A stretch of DNA of 64,000 bases from Polyangiaceae bacterium (GTDB lineage Bacteria > Myxococcota_A > Polyangia > Polyangiales > Polyangiaceae). The stretch is taken from NCBI GenBank assembly GCA_015075635.1, contig JABTUA010000001.1:744001-808000 (forward strand), given 5' to 3'. Positions within the stretch are counted from its first letter, which is position 1; each line of letters begins with the position of its first letter. This document shows positions 51,746 through 61,242 of the stretch, piece after piece. The notes below the pieces were generated by a model, which worked only from the letters and a program-made list of their open reading frames with translations, had not been told where the DNA came from and did no database searches. The position numbers and the translations under genes are program-made.

Positions 51746-54060
51746 CGCCGCCGCCCGCCCTGCTTCTTGCCGCGACCGCCGCCGCGCTTGGGAGCCGGCC
51801 GTGCCGCCGGGCGTGCGCCGCGCTGGGGGCGAGCCCCACGCCCGGGCGCTGTAGGCTTCTCGCGGCCGCGCCGGCCGCGCTCGCCCGAGCCGGTGCGCTC
51901 CATCTGCTTCATCATCCGCTCCGGGAGCACGCGCCGTGCCATCGTCATGCGTCGCAAGACGGCGACGTCCTCGATCTCGACCAGCATGCGATCCCCGAGC
52001 GTGATGCGATCTCCGGAACGCAAGCCCACCACGCTGAGCTCGTCTTCGCTCGCCTCGTAGTGATCGGGACCGAGCACCTCGAAGCGCACGAGCACGTCCA
52101 CGAACGGCTCGTCGAGCGCCACGAACACGCCGCTGCCGACGATGGCGGTGACGGTGCCCTCGAGCACGTCGCCGATGCGCGTCCGCATGTAGAGCGCGCG
52201 GTACAGATCCACGACCTCGCGCTCGACCTCCATTGCGGCCCGCTCGCGGGCGCTGGCGGTGGTGGCTGCCATGCGCAGGTCTTCGATGGCGTTCGGCGAG
52301 GTGTCGATCTTTCCGCCCCGGAGCACGTGCTTCACCGCCCGGTGCACCAGGAGATCCGGATAGCGGCGGATGGGCGAAGTGAAGTGCAGATACGCCGCCG
52401 AAGCCAGGCCGAAATGCCCGATGTTGGCGATGTCGTACTGCGCTTGCTTGAGCGAGCGCAGGAGCAGCATCTCCAGCACCCGCTTCTTCTCGTGCCCGGC
52501 GATGCGCGCCAAGAAGTGGCTGACGCCGCGGGGCTCGAGCAGGCCGTTCAGGTCCACGTCGAGGCCGATGGTCTCCGCGCAAGCGCCGAGCCGCTCGAGC
52601 TTCTGCTCGTCGGGCTGGCCGTGGACGCGGTAGATGGCGGGACAGCGCCGCTTGCCCAGCCACTCCGCCACTAGCTCGTTGGCGAGCAGCATCAGCTCTT
52701 CGATCATCTGATAGGCGCGCTTGACCCCCGGATCCTGCGCGCGCTGCACCACGTCCGTGGGCTCGCCGGTCTGCTCGTCGAGCACCACCTTGGCCTCCGG
52801 CAGATCCAGGTCGAGCGCGCCCCGCGCGAGCCTCGTCTTGCGCAGCTTGCGCGCCAGGTCGTCCAGCGCCTTCAGGCCCTTCTTCATCGCCTCCGCCTGC
52901 GCGCTCTTGGGCGGGGTCTCCGTGAAGCCGAGCGCCCGCGCCACACCCGGGTACGTGAGCATGGCGTGGGAGCGCATCAAGCCTTCGACGACCTCGAACT
53001 CCTGCACGACGCCGTGGCGATCGAGGTCGGCAATCACGCACAAGCAGAGGCGATCCGCCTCCGGCATCAGCGAGCACAGGTCCGAGGCCAGCGCCGCGGG
53101 CAGCATGGGAATGGCGCGGTCGGGCAGGTAGATGGTGCACCCGCGGGCCCGCGCCTCGGCGTCGAGCTCGGTGCCGGGCTGCACGTATTCGCTCACGTCG
53201 GCGATGGCGACCCAGGCGCGGTAGCCCTCGCCGATGCGCTCGACCCAGACGGCGTCGTCGTGGTCCCGCGCGTCCTCCGGATCGATGGTCGGCAGCGGCA
53301 CGTGCCGCAGGTCGACCCGCCCCTCGGCGTGCAGCCGCGAGAGCTTGGCCGCCATGGCCTCCGCCTCGCGCATCGCGCCATCCGGGTGCTCTTCCTCGAT
53401 CTGCTCGCGCAACAGGATCTTCTCGACCTCGACCACCGGATCGCCCGGCGCGCCCAGCACGGCCACCAGATCGGCCTCGGCGTTCTCGTTCGCGTACTCA
53501 GGGAAGCGCGTGATGCTGACCACGGCGGCGTCGCCGTCGTTGCCGACCTTGGCGTGGCTCGCCACCACGATGGGCCCGCGGATGCGCGCGTCGTCCGGCT
53601 CGAGCCACACGCTCTTGCCGCGCCGGCGCAGCACGCCGGCCAGCCGGGGGCTGCGCCGCGCGACGATGGCGTCGATGCGTCCCTCGACGCCGCGCGAGGT
53701 GCGACCGATCTCGGTGACGCGCACGCGGTCGCCGTGCAGCGCGCCGCCGATGCCGTCCGGCGCCACGTACACGTCGTCTTGCCCCACGGCGGAGACGAAA
53801 CCGAAGCCCCGCGGGTGGACGCTGAGCAGTCCCTCCCAGCTCGAGCCGGTGGCGTCGGGGCGCTTCTGCGCCTTGAAGCGATGACCGGCGATTGGCTTGA
53901 TGGTGCCGTCGAGGCTCAGCTGATCGAGCAGGGTGAGCAGACGGGAGTACGCCGCCTCGTCCACGCCGAGCCGAGTGGCGAGCTCGCGCGCGTGGAGCGG
54001 CCGCGCGGCCTCGTGCAGGCAGCGCACGATCTCACCGCGCGCGGGCAGGGGCTTTGCCAT
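51742..54060 (-). CDS. rnr: ribonuclease R
   Basis: A 772-aa RNase II-family exonuclease: N-terminal HTH, cold-shock domains, then the RNB domain with [19 protein letters not shown] (metal Asp cluster), [43 protein letters not shown]1 domain, and a basic tail rich in RGRR and GGGRGKK. Digests structured RNA 3' to 5'. A TATGCC hexamer lies 6 nt before the ATG on the - strand. Confidence 0.94.
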   Translation of the reverse strand: MAKPLPARGEIVRCLHEAARPLHARELATRLGVDEAAYSRLLTLLDQLSLDGTIKPIAGHRFKAQKRPDATGSSWEGLLSVHPRGFGFVSAVGQDDVYVAPDGIGGALHGDRVRVTEIGRTSRGVEGRIDAIVARRSPRLAGVLRRRGKSVWLEPDDARIRGPIVVASHAKVGNDGDAAVVSITRFPEYANENAEADLVAVLGAPGDPVVEVEKILLREQIEEEHPDGAMREAEAMAAKLSRLHAEGRVDLRHVPLPTIDPEDARDHDDAVWVERIGEGYRAWVAIADVSEYVQPGTELDAEARARGCTIYLPDRAIPMLPAALASDLCSLMPEADRLCLCVIADLDRHGVVQEFEVVEGLMRSHAMLTYPGVARALGFTETPPKSAQAEAMKKGLKALDDLARKLRKTRLARGALDLDLPEAKVVLDEQTGEPTDVVQRAQDPGVKRAYQMIEELMLLANELVAEWLGKRRCPAIYRVHGQPDEQKLERLGACAETIGLDVDLNGLLEPRGVSHFLARIAGHEKKRVLEMLLLRSLKQAQYDIANIGHFGLASAAYLHFTSPIRRYPDLLVHRAVKHVLRGGKIDTSPNAIEDLRMAATTASARERAAMEVEREVVDLYRALYMRTRIGDVLEGTVTAIVGSGVFVALDEPFVDVLVRFEVLGPDHYEASEDELSVVGLRSGDRITLGDRMLVEIEDVAVLRRMTMARRVLPERMMKQMERTGSGERGRRGREKPTAPGRGARPQRGARPAARPAPKRGGGRGKKQGGRRR

Positions 54061-54066
54061 GGCGGG

Positions 54067-54072
54067 GGCATA
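54067..54072 (-). promoter_or_regulatory. possible -10 of rnr
   Basis: TATGCC on the - strand, 6 nt before the ATG at 54060, in the near-start pattern. Confidence 0.35.
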
Positions 54073-54134
54073 CCCGAAAAACGCCTCGCCAAACAGGGCC
54101 TCCCCGCCGCGATTCCGAGTAGTATGGCCCGGCC

Positions 54135-55454
54135 GTGCGGATCGCCCTCTGGCTCATCATCCTGCGCATCTCGACCCTGGTCGCCCTGGGCGTCAGCGGC
54201 GCGTTGTTGGTGGACTACGTGAGCTTCAGCCCGGCGTTCTGCAGCCCCGGCTCTGGCTGCTCGGCGGTGCGCTCGAGCGGGTTCGGCTATCTGTTCAACG
54301 GCCTCCTGCCCGTGCCGGCGATCGGCATCGCGGGATTCGCCGCGCTCTTCGTGGTCTCGCTCTCCGCTGGTCTCCGGCGCTGGACGTTCCCCATGGCCGG
54401 TGTGGGCGGCGCCGTCGCGCTCTTCTTCATCGTGCTCCAAGCGGTGAAGATCGGCGAATTCTGCCTGCTCTGCGTGGTGGTGGACGTGGCCGGGATCATC
54501 GCCGCCGTCGCGGCGTACTTCGCGCAGAAGCAAGAGCGCGCGCGGGATCCGTTCGCGCCCTGGGCCTGGGTGCTGTTCGCCGTCGCGGCCATCGGCGCGC
54601 CCCTGGCCTGGCCGCGCCTCCGGCCTCAGGCGCCCGTCCCCGCCGGCATCGCCAGCTACTACCAGGCCGGCAAGATCAACGTCGTCGAGTTCGCCGACTT
54701 CGAGTGCCCGTTCTGCCGCGCGCTCCACCCGCTCTTGAAGAAGCTGGTGAAGGAGCGCGAAGGCAAGGTGAACTTCGTGCGCCTGAACATGCCGCTGCCG
54801 CGCCACACGAGCGCGATGGACGCCGCCAAGGCCGCGGTGTGCGCCGAAGCGCAGGGCAAGGGCGACGAGATGGCCGACCAGATGTTCGAGATCGAGGATC
54901 TGTCGACCACCAACCTGCGCCGCATCGCGATGGGGATCCGGCTCGATCCGAAGGCGTTCGACGCCTGCTTCGCGGCGCCCGCCACCGTCGAGCGCATCCA
55001 GCGCGAGTCGAAGATCCTGCGCGACGCCGGCTTCCAGGGCCTGCCGACGACCTACGTCGGCGCGCGGCAGATCGTCGGCGCTCAGGCCGAGGAAGTGTTC
55101 CGCGAGGCCTTCGACCAGGCGGCCCGTGGCGAGGGCGGGAGCGGTGTCCCCGGCGGGGTGTTCGCGGCGGTCATCGCGGCCGCGGTGGGCGCGGTGGCGT
55201 TCCTGGGACGGCGCACCGACGACGACGAGCCCGAACCCAACCCGCGGGAACGCAAACGCGCGAGGGACGACGACGACGACTCTGATTCCGACGACGACGA
55301 CTCTGATTCCGACGACGACGACTCTGATTCCGACGACGACGACTCTGATTCCGACGACGACGACTCTGATTCCGACGACGACGACCGCGGGGGCGGCGGT
55401 GACGACTCGAGCTCGAGCGACAGCAGCGACTCGGGCTCGAGTGACAGAGGGTAG
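54135..55454 (+). CDS. VKOR-DsbA fusion (membrane disulphide-forming protein) with acidic repeat tail
   Basis: A 439-aa protein. Residues 1-140 are four membrane helices with C36/C42 (the loop Cys pair) and C110-L-L-C113, the quinone-linked CxxC of vitamin K epoxide reductase homologues. Residues 170-330 are a thioredoxin-fold domain with C191-P-F-C194 and the cis-Pro region GLPTTYVG. A membrane helix follows (VFAAVIAAAVGAVAFL), then a tail with five exact DSDSDDD units and Ser/Asp runs. It oxidises substrate cysteines and passes electrons to quinone. GTG start. The repeated tail is unusual for the family. Confidence 0.88.
   Translation: MRIALWLIILRISTLVALGVSGALLVDYVSFSPAFCSPGSGCSAVRSSGFGYLFNGLLPVPAIGIAGFAALFVVSLSAGLRRWTFPMAGVGGAVALFFIVLQAVKIGEFCLLCVVVDVAGIIAAVAAYFAQKQERARDPFAPWAWVLFAVAAIGAPLAWPRLRPQAPVPAGIASYYQAGKINVVEFADFECPFCRALHPLLKKLVKEREGKVNFVRLNMPLPRHTSAMDAAKAAVCAEAQGKGDEMADQMFEIEDLSTTNLRRIAMGIRLDPKAFDACFAAPATVERIQRESKILRDAGFQGLPTTYVGARQIVGAQAEEVFREAFDQAARGEGGSGVPGGVFAAVIAAAVGAVAFLGRRTDDDEPEPNPRERKRARDDDDDSDSDDDDSDSDDDDSDSDDDDSDSDDDDSDSDDDDRGGGGDDSSSSDSSDSGSSDRG
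55281..55385. repeat. five tandem 21-bp repeats
   Basis: TCTGATTCC followed by four GAC codons, repeated five times without mismatch at a period of 21 bp, encoding SDSDDDD units. TCT and GAT codons are unusual in this very GC-rich genome, and the perfect identity implies a recent expansion. Confidence 0.92.
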
Positions 55455-55493
55455 AGCACCGACGACTGGCCTGGCCCCACTTGTGGGCCTTTG

Positions 55494-55502
55494 TGGTATA
55501 GT
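55494..55502 (+). promoter_or_regulatory. extended -10 of add, near-leaderless
   Basis: TGG-TATAGT, 5 nt before the ATG at 55508. TATAGT matches TATAAT at 5 of 6. No real ribosome site is present. The transcript should start at about the first base of the gene. Confidence 0.5.
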
Positions 55503-55507
55503 CGGAC

Positions 55508-56665
55508 ATGGCAAACCAAGAAAGCTCAGCGCCCCCCGGCGACGGACACGAGGTCCCGCTGGAAGTCTTTCAGGCGCTCCCCAAGACGGACCTCCACGTC
55601 CACCTCGACGGCTCGCTCCGCCTCCAGACCATCCTCGACATCGCGAAGAAAGAGGGCATCGAGCTGCCCGCGAACACCGTCGAAGGCCTGCGCGCGGCCA
55701 TCGGCTGCGGCAAGAACTTCGGCTCCCTGGTCGACTACCTGAAGGGCTTCGACATCACGCTGCGCGTGATGCAGACCGAGGAGTCCCTGGAGCGCATCGC
55801 CTTCGAGCTGGCAGAAGACGCGCACCAGGAGAACGTCCGCTACATGGAGGTGCGCTACTCGCCCATGCTCCACCGGCGGCGCGGCCTCAAGCTGACCAAG
55901 GTGGTCGAGGCGGTGCTCGACGGGCTGCGCCGCGCCCGCGAGACGTATGGCATCAAGGCCAACGTGATCATCTGCGGGATCCGCAACATCTCGCCGGAGA
56001 GCTCCTACGAGATGGCCGAGCTGGCCGTCGCTTACAAGGGACGCGGCGTCGTGGGCTTCGACCTCGCCGGTGCCGAAGCAGACTTTCCCGCGAAGCACCA
56101 CCGCGACTCGTTCCAGCTGGTGCGCGACAACAACATCAACTGCACCATCCACGCTGGCGAGGCCTACGGGCCGGAGTCCGTCGCGCAGGCCATCCACGTC
56201 TGCGGCGCCCATCGCATCGGGCACGGCTGCCGCCTGCGCGAGAACGGCGACCTGCTCCACTACGTCAACGACCACCGGATCCCGCTGGAGTGCTGTCCTT
56301 CCAGCAACGTGCAGACCGGCGCGGTCCGAGACATCGGGAGTCACCCGCTGAAGTTCTATTACGACCTGGGTCTGCGCGTGACGGTGAACACCGACAACCG
56401 GCTGATCACGGACACCAGTGTGTCGAAGGAGCTCTGGCTCTGCCACACGCAGATGGGCCTCGCGTTCTCGGACATCAAGAACATCGTCGTCGCCGGCTTC
56501 AAGTCGAGCTTCCGGCCGTTCCATGAGAAACAGGCCGCGCTACGCCGCGTGACGCTGGAGCTCGATCGCTACGACGACCTCGGCAACGTGAAGTCCACGG
56601 CGCCTGCCGCCGAATCGCGCCGCACGCGCGCAAGCGCCGAGCTCGCCGCGGAGCCCCGGAGTTAG
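55508..56665 (+). CDS. add: adenosine deaminase
   Basis: A 385-aa TIM-barrel enzyme: DLHVHLDGS near residue 28 (zinc His pair), NCTIHAGEAYG (His and catalytic Glu), HRIGHG, and VNTDNRLITDTSVS (Asp). All metal and catalytic residues are present. It converts adenosine to inosine. It starts very near its promoter and ends in a shared TTAG with the convergent AgmX-like gene. Confidence 0.93.
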   Translation: MANQESSAPPGDGHEVPLEVFQALPKTDLHVHLDGSLRLQTILDIAKKEGIELPANTVEGLRAAIGCGKNFGSLVDYLKGFDITLRVMQTEESLERIAFELAEDAHQENVRYMEVRYSPMLHRRRGLKLTKVVEAVLDGLRRARETYGIKANVIICGIRNISPESSYEMAELAVAYKGRGVVGFDLAGAEADFPAKHHRDSFQLVRDNNINCTIHAGEAYGPESVAQAIHVCGAHRIGHGCRLRENGDLLHYVNDHRIPLECCPSSNVQTGAVRDIGSHPLKFYYDLGLRVTVNTDNRLITDTSVSKELWLCHTQMGLAFSDIKNIVVAGFKSSFRPFHEKQAALRRVTLELDRYDDLGNVKSTAPAAESRRTRASAELAAEPRS

Positions 56666-57513
56666 CGCGCCGGATCGAACGTGAGCGGGTAGCTGACCGC
56701 GACCTTGGTACCCTTCGGTGGGGGCGGCAGCGGCAGCGCCTCGACCACACCGGCCACGCACTTTGCGACCGCGTGGCCGGCCAAGCTGCCCGAGAGCTTC
56801 AGCTCGCTCACGGCGCCGCTCGGCCCGACGCTGACGTGGAGCTTCAAGTCACCCGCGAGCGCCGGCTCGAACTTCAACGCGTCCTCGTAGCAGCGGCGGA
56901 TCTTGGCGCGCACCTGGCGCACTCCGCGCTCCACCTCTGCCGGGCTCGCTCGAAGCTTCGGATCGACACGGCTAGGGTTGTCGCGCAGCGAGACGCAGCG
57001 CCTCGCCGCCGCGCTCGTCACGGCGTGGGCCTCGGCCAGCGTGGCGCAACGGGTGAGCGTCTCCGCCGCGGCCTGGCGCATCGGCGTCGTGGTGTCTTCC
57101 AGCGCCGACAGGTAGGCGGCCTTGAGCTCGGCGGTCTTGGCGATGTTCGCTGGCATCGATCCTTCGCCGGCGCGATAGGTCCGCTCCGCGAGCAGGAGCG
57201 ACATCTCGCCGGCCTCGGAAAGCACGGTGACGCGCTCGGCCGCGGAGCTCGCCGCGTCCAAAGCCTTGGCGTAGCGGCTCGAGGCCTCGTCGTGGAGCTT
57301 GCGCACCTCCGAGAACCAGGGCCCGAGCTTTCTCCGCACGAAGTCCTTCGAGCTCGCGACGCGCTTGGGCGCCTGGTGCTTCTCGAACGCCGCCCGGCCG
57401 TCGCGCGCCCGCCCGAGCGCGGCATCGAAACGGCTCGCGGCGGGGGGCGGCGTGGCTTGTCCGAGCGCCACGCTGCTCGTCGAGACCACCGCGAGCACCC
57501 AAGCCCAGCGCAT
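56662..57513 (-). CDS. exported protein with AgmX/PglI-type C-terminal domain
   Basis: A 283-aa protein: signal (WVLAVVSTSSVALGQ), helical middle with repeated Ala/Glu/Lys, and a C-terminal domain (GVRQVRAKIRRCYEDALKFEPALAGDLKLHVSVGPSGAVSELKLSGSL) with the typical pairs of Cys, as in the AgmX/PglI gliding-motility family (TonB-like). In myxobacteria such proteins belong to the motility/trafficking machinery. ATG 57513 is chosen for the signal; TTG 57552 overlaps the DnaJ stop. Last gene of the rpoZ operon. Confidence 0.65.
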   Translation of the reverse strand: MRWAWVLAVVSTSSVALGQATPPPAASRFDAALGRARDGRAAFEKHQAPKRVASSKDFVRRKLGPWFSEVRKLHDEASSRYAKALDAASSAAERVTVLSEAGEMSLLLAERTYRAGEGSMPANIAKTAELKAAYLSALEDTTTPMRQAAAETLTRCATLAEAHAVTSAAARRCVSLRDNPSRVDPKLRASPAEVERGVRQVRAKIRRCYEDALKFEPALAGDLKLHVSVGPSGAVSELKLSGSLAGHAVAKCVAGVVEALPLPPPPKGTKVAVSYPLTFDPAR

Positions 57514-57548
57514 GCCAGCTCGGACACCGACGCGCCGGAGAGTTTGGC

Positions 57549-58478
57549 TCAAAAGCGGATCCCGGCGCGCACGTCGCCCGCAGTCGCGGCCTCGAGCGCG
57601 TCCACGGCCCGCTCGACTTCCGCCGAGTCGCTCTCCGGCAGCTTGACCAAGAAGCGCACGTACAGGTCGCCGTGCTGGTTGCCGCGCTTCACGCCCTTCT
57701 TCGCCAGCCGCACGACCTTGCCGCTCTGCGCGTGCTTCGGCACCGTCAAGCTGACCTCTCCGTCGGGGGTCGGCACGCGCACCTTGGCGCCGCGGTGCGC
57801 CTCCGCCACCGTGATCGGCAGGTCCAGATGGAGGTCGAGGCCCTTGCGCTCGAAGACCGGGTGCGGCGAGACGCGGATGGTCAGCACCAGGTCACCGGCC
57901 GGCCCGCCCATGCCTGGCGCCCCGTGGCCCGCCACACGAACCTTGTCGCCGTCACCGGCCCCGGGCGGCACCCGCACGGTCACGTCTCCGCCGCGCTCTT
58001 GCACGCGCAAGCTGAGGTTGGCGCCGCGGATGGCGCTGACGAAGTCCACGGTCACCTCCGCGGCCACGTCCGAGCCCTTGCTGGGCCGGCCGCGTCCCCG
58101 CGCCTGATTGAACAAGTCGCCGAACAGGTCGCCGAAGCCGCCGCCGTTGCCGCCGCCGCTCAGGATGTCGTCGAGGGAGAAGCCCTGCCCCCCGCGCGCG
58201 CGCCCGCCCCGCGACGCGCGCCGGTACGCGCGGGCGGCGTTGGCGTTGAAACCCTCCCGCAGGCCCTCCTCGCCGAACTCGTCGTACAGCTTGCGCTGCT
58301 TCTGGTCGCTCAGCACCTGGTAGGCGCGGTTGACGGCCTTGAAGCGGCTCTCCGCCTTCTTGTCCCCGGGGTGGCGGTCGGGGTGGAGCTTCGCGGCGAG
58401 CTTCCGGTACGCCTTCTTGATCTCCTCCTCGCTGGCGCTCTTCGCGACGCCCAGCTCCGAATAGAAGTCCGCTGCCAT
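57549..58478 (-). CDS. DnaJ-domain co-chaperone (CbpA type)
   Basis: A 309-aa protein: J domain with LHPDRHPG (HPD motif), a G/F-rich linker ([23 protein letters not shown]), and two C-terminal substrate-binding beta domains ([19 protein letters not shown]). No zinc-finger CxxCxGxG repeats, so it is of the CbpA/type II class. It stimulates DnaK. It is followed by the AgmX-like gene. Confidence 0.9.
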   Translation of the reverse strand: MAADFYSELGVAKSASEEEIKKAYRKLAAKLHPDRHPGDKKAESRFKAVNRAYQVLSDQKQRKLYDEFGEEGLREGFNANAARAYRRASRGGRARGGQGFSLDDILSGGGNGGGFGDLFGDLFNQARGRGRPSKGSDVAAEVTVDFVSAIRGANLSLRVQERGGDVTVRVPPGAGDGDKVRVAGHGAPGMGGPAGDLVLTIRVSPHPVFERKGLDLHLDLPITVAEAHRGAKVRVPTPDGEVSLTVPKHAQSGKVVRLAKKGVKRGNQHGDLYVRFLVKLPESDSAEVERAVDALEAATAGDVRAGIRF

Positions 58479-58495
58479 GATGACGCCCCCGGAAC

Positions 58496-59317
58496 CTATG
58501 CCCGCGATCGGGCCCTCGCAACGGTCGCGCTCGCGACCAGGGAGTCGGTCCCGGCGTCCGGCGCTCGGTCGGAGAAGTCCGCGCTGAAGCGGATGTCCGA
58601 GAAGCCGTTGTAGTGCAGGAGCGCCTCCATTTCCCGGGGGAAGAACTGCCGGTGCGAGAGCGGCACGCTGGCCGCTTCACCCCCACCCGCCGGGGTCATG
58701 TCCATCCAGATGACCAGGAGCTGCCGGAGCGGGTGGTACTCGAAGCGCTCCCGATAACGGGTGGTCTTGCCCGTGCTCGGGTGGCGGAAGCTCGGGGCGC
58801 CGAACGAGCGATTGGGATCCAACGCCAGATCCGCCGGGGAGGGCAGCGAGAAGTCGAAGACGAAGCGCCCCCCGGGCGCGAGGTGCTCCCGGACCCGGGC
58901 GAAGAAGGCCTCCACGTCCGGCCGTTCGTACAGGTGGAGCACCGTGTTGAACGGCGCGATCACCAAGGGAAACCGCCGCCGCAAGCGCACGCTGCGCATG
59001 TCCCCGTGCACCCGCTCGACGCGCTCCGCCAGCGCGCCGCGGAGCTTCTTCCCGAGGCTCTCCAGCATGCGCTCCGAGAGGTCCACGCCCACCACGTCGA
59101 AGCCGGCCCGGGCGAGCGCCAGCGCGACGCGCCCGTTGCCCACCCCGTACTCGAGCACCGGACCGCCGTAGCGCTTGGCGACGCTCACGTAGAAGGCGAC
59201 GTCGCGCTTCCGGTCGCGGTAGGCCAGATCGTAGTAGGCCGGGTCGTCGTAGTGCGCGCGCGCGCCGGCATCGCGCACGGCGTCGACGTCGTCGATCACC
59301 GGCCCGCGCTTGGCCAT
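58496..59317 (-). CDS. SAM-dependent methyltransferase
   Basis: A 273-aa class I methyltransferase: [16 protein letters not shown] (SAM motif I), [12 protein letters not shown] (acidic end of beta-2), RVHGDMRSV and [15 protein letters not shown] (motif IV region), FDFSLP. Substrate unknown. The start is ATG 59317. Lies 23 nt after rpoZ and 17 nt before the DnaJ gene. Confidence 0.85.
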   Translation of the reverse strand: MAKRGPVIDDVDAVRDAGARAHYDDPAYYDLAYRDRKRDVAFYVSVAKRYGGPVLEYGVGNGRVALALARAGFDVVGVDLSERMLESLGKKLRGALAERVERVHGDMRSVRLRRRFPLVIAPFNTVLHLYERPDVEAFFARVREHLAPGGRFVFDFSLPSPADLALDPNRSFGAPSFRHPSTGKTTRYRERFEYHPLRQLLVIWMDMTPAGGGEAASVPLSHRQFFPREMEALLHYNGFSDIRFSADFSDRAPDAGTDSLVASATVARARSRA

Positions 59318-59340
59318 CTCGTGGCTCCGCGAGACTCGAG

Positions 59341-59586
59341 TCAGAGCGTGCGATCGAACATCGCGCACTCGGCGATGTACTCGCGCACGACGTCGTCGGC
59401 GGTGCGGTGGAAGCGCACGCGGCCCTTGGCGATCTCGCGCAGGCTGACCACGGCGGGCTTGTTCTTGGCGTTGACCAGCTGGGGCGCGCCCTTCATCAGC
59501 TGCCGGCAGCGAGTGGAAGCGAGCACCACCAGGGCGAAGCGGTTCTCTTCTTGCTCCAGGCAGTCTTCGACGGTGACGCGTGCCAT
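59341..59586 (-). CDS. rpoZ: RNA polymerase omega subunit
   Basis: An 81-aa protein: [29 protein letters not shown] near the start fits the omega family, followed by [16 protein letters not shown] and an acidic end. It stabilises the beta' subunit and takes part in ppGpp response. First gene of the rpoZ operon. GGAG about 14 nt before the ATG. Confidence 0.85.
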   Translation of the reverse strand: MARVTVEDCLEQEENRFALVVLASTRCRQLMKGAPQLVNAKNKPAVVSLREIAKGRVRFHRTADDVVREYIAECAMFDRTL

Positions 59587-59669
59587 CTTGATCTCGCTCC
59601 TAGGAAAGGGGCGCGGACACTAGCCAAAGGCGCCCGGCCGCGCAACCTCGGGGACAAACCCGCGAAATT

Positions 59670-61193
59670 TCAGGGGAGACGCCTGCGGCGCAGGGCCAAG
59701 AAGACCAGCGCCGCCCAGACCCCGAGACCCGCCGGCTCCTCCGCGCCCACGCGGCAGCCGCAGCCACCGGAGCCGCCGCTCTTCGGTTTCACGCCGCTTC
59801 CGCCGCTACCCGGCGCGCCGCCCGCGGACGTGCCGCCCGTCGTTGCGCCGCCGCTGCCCCCCGTCGTCACGCCGCCGCTGCCCCCCGTCGCCGCCCCACC
59901 GCTGCCCCCGGTGCCAGGTGTCCCGGTGCCGTACTCGTAAGCTCCGACGTCGAGCGACCCCACCACCGGCCGCGCCTGCGCCGCCCCGACCGCCTCGAGC
60001 GTGTGCAGCGGCGGGAGGAACGCGGGCGCCGAGAGCGGGGCCGGGAACTCGTAGCCCGCTGCGCTGGCAGTAGTGCCCGCCTTGTCGAGGAGCGGGCTCG
60101 CCGCCGTCGGGTGCGGATCCGAGGCACCGGAAACGAAGCCCGGATCACTTCCGGTCAGGCTGCCGGTCCACTCGCCTGGCGCATTGGTCGAGCCGGTCGG
60201 GTACCAGTTGTTGCTGCCGGCGATGACGGCGCTGCCGCTCTTCCAGTTGGCCTCGACCATTCGTAGCAGGTTCACCGGGCCGCCTCCCTCGGCGAAGAAC
60301 ACGTTGTTGTGCATCTCCACGCTCTCGATGCCGTCGAACAGGCGGAACACGGCGCTGCCACCGGCCTGCGTGATCACCGTGTTGTTGACGAAGCGGTAGC
60401 GGCCGAAGGTCTGGCCGGTGCCGTCGCCGCCGAAGCGCACGACGTAGGTGCTGGCGGTCTTGACCAGCACGTTGCCCACGACGTCCGAGTCCTCCCGCGC
60501 CAGGGCCTCGTTCTGTCCGTCGGGCCCGATGAGCTCGAGCTCGTGGTACATCGCGCCCTGGATCCAGTTGTAGTAAATCTCGTTGCGCTCGGCGCGGGAC
60601 TTGACGTTGTTTCCGCCGTTGGCGTCGTGCACGTAGCAGTGCTGCATACGGAACACGCTCTTCGGGTGCGCCGTCTCGTCGGTGGCCATGTAGATTTGGT
60701 GGTCGAACGTGCCGCCGCCGCACTTGTAGACCTCGACGTACTCGAGCAAGAGCGAGCCCGAGTCCTGATCGGCGCCGAGCAGGCCGTGCTTCGGGCAGTC
60801 GTGGATCACCGAGTCGCGCAGCGTGATGTCGTGCGCGTGGTGGTAGAAGCAGCGGAACGATCCTCCGGTCAGCTCGAGGCCCTCGAACACGTAGTGATCG
60901 CCCTGCGCCTCGATGGTGTTGGTGGCGCCGCTCACCACCGGCCGCTTGCCGTTCACGCGCAGGCCGCGGATGGTGATTTTGCTGGCGGCGCTGCCGGCTC
61001 TGTCGAACACCACGCCGCCGGCGTAGGTCGCGTCGCCGTCGAGCTCGACGACGTCACCCGGGCCGAGCAGGCCCGCGACCTCCGAGAGCTGCTTGTACTG
61101 CTGCGCCGGCCCGACCTTGTAGGTCGTGGCCCAAGCCGCGCTCGGTAACAGGACCAGGCAGAGCGCGCCAAGACTGGCGAGGGACGGACGCAT
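59670..61193 (-). CDS. right-handed beta-helix protein with MYXO-CTERM tail
   Basis: A 507-aa protein with signal (LCLVLLPSAAWATTYKV). Parallel beta-helix repeats fill residues about 60-320 (KITIRGLRVNG, YVFEGLELTGG, DITLRDSVIHDC, SLLLEYVEVYKCGGG, NVFFAEGGG). A Gly/Thr linker follows, then C-G-C-R-V near the C-terminus, one hydrophobic segment and RRRR, which is the MYXO-CTERM sorting signal. It would be moved to the cell surface and processed there. A polysaccharide-binding or lyase-like role is possible; catalytic residues not identified. Confidence 0.8.
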   Translation of the reverse strand: MRPSLASLGALCLVLLPSAAWATTYKVGPAQQYKQLSEVAGLLGPGDVVELDGDATYAGGVVFDRAGSAASKITIRGLRVNGKRPVVSGATNTIEAQGDHYVFEGLELTGGSFRCFYHHAHDITLRDSVIHDCPKHGLLGADQDSGSLLLEYVEVYKCGGGTFDHQIYMATDETAHPKSVFRMQHCYVHDANGGNNVKSRAERNEIYYNWIQGAMYHELELIGPDGQNEALAREDSDVVGNVLVKTASTYVVRFGGDGTGQTFGRYRFVNNTVITQAGGSAVFRLFDGIESVEMHNNVFFAEGGGPVNLLRMVEANWKSGSAVIAGSNNWYPTGSTNAPGEWTGSLTGSDPGFVSGASDPHPTAASPLLDKAGTTASAAGYEFPAPLSAPAFLPPLHTLEAVGAAQARPVVGSLDVGAYEYGTGTPGTGGSGGAATGGSGGVTTGGSGGATTGGTSAGGAPGSGGSGVKPKSGGSGGCGCRVGAEEPAGLGVWAALVFLALRRRRLP

Positions 61194-61242
61194 GTCGAGC
61201 CTCCTTGGCCGGAGACTACGGCATGACGCGGCCGAGTCGAGC

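Noticed and set aside
55473-55492. GGCCCCAC-TT-GTGGGCC followed by TTT as a terminator for the VKOR-DsbA gene.
   Set aside because: The stem has a bulge and a two-base loop, the T run is only three long, and it runs straight into the add promoter.
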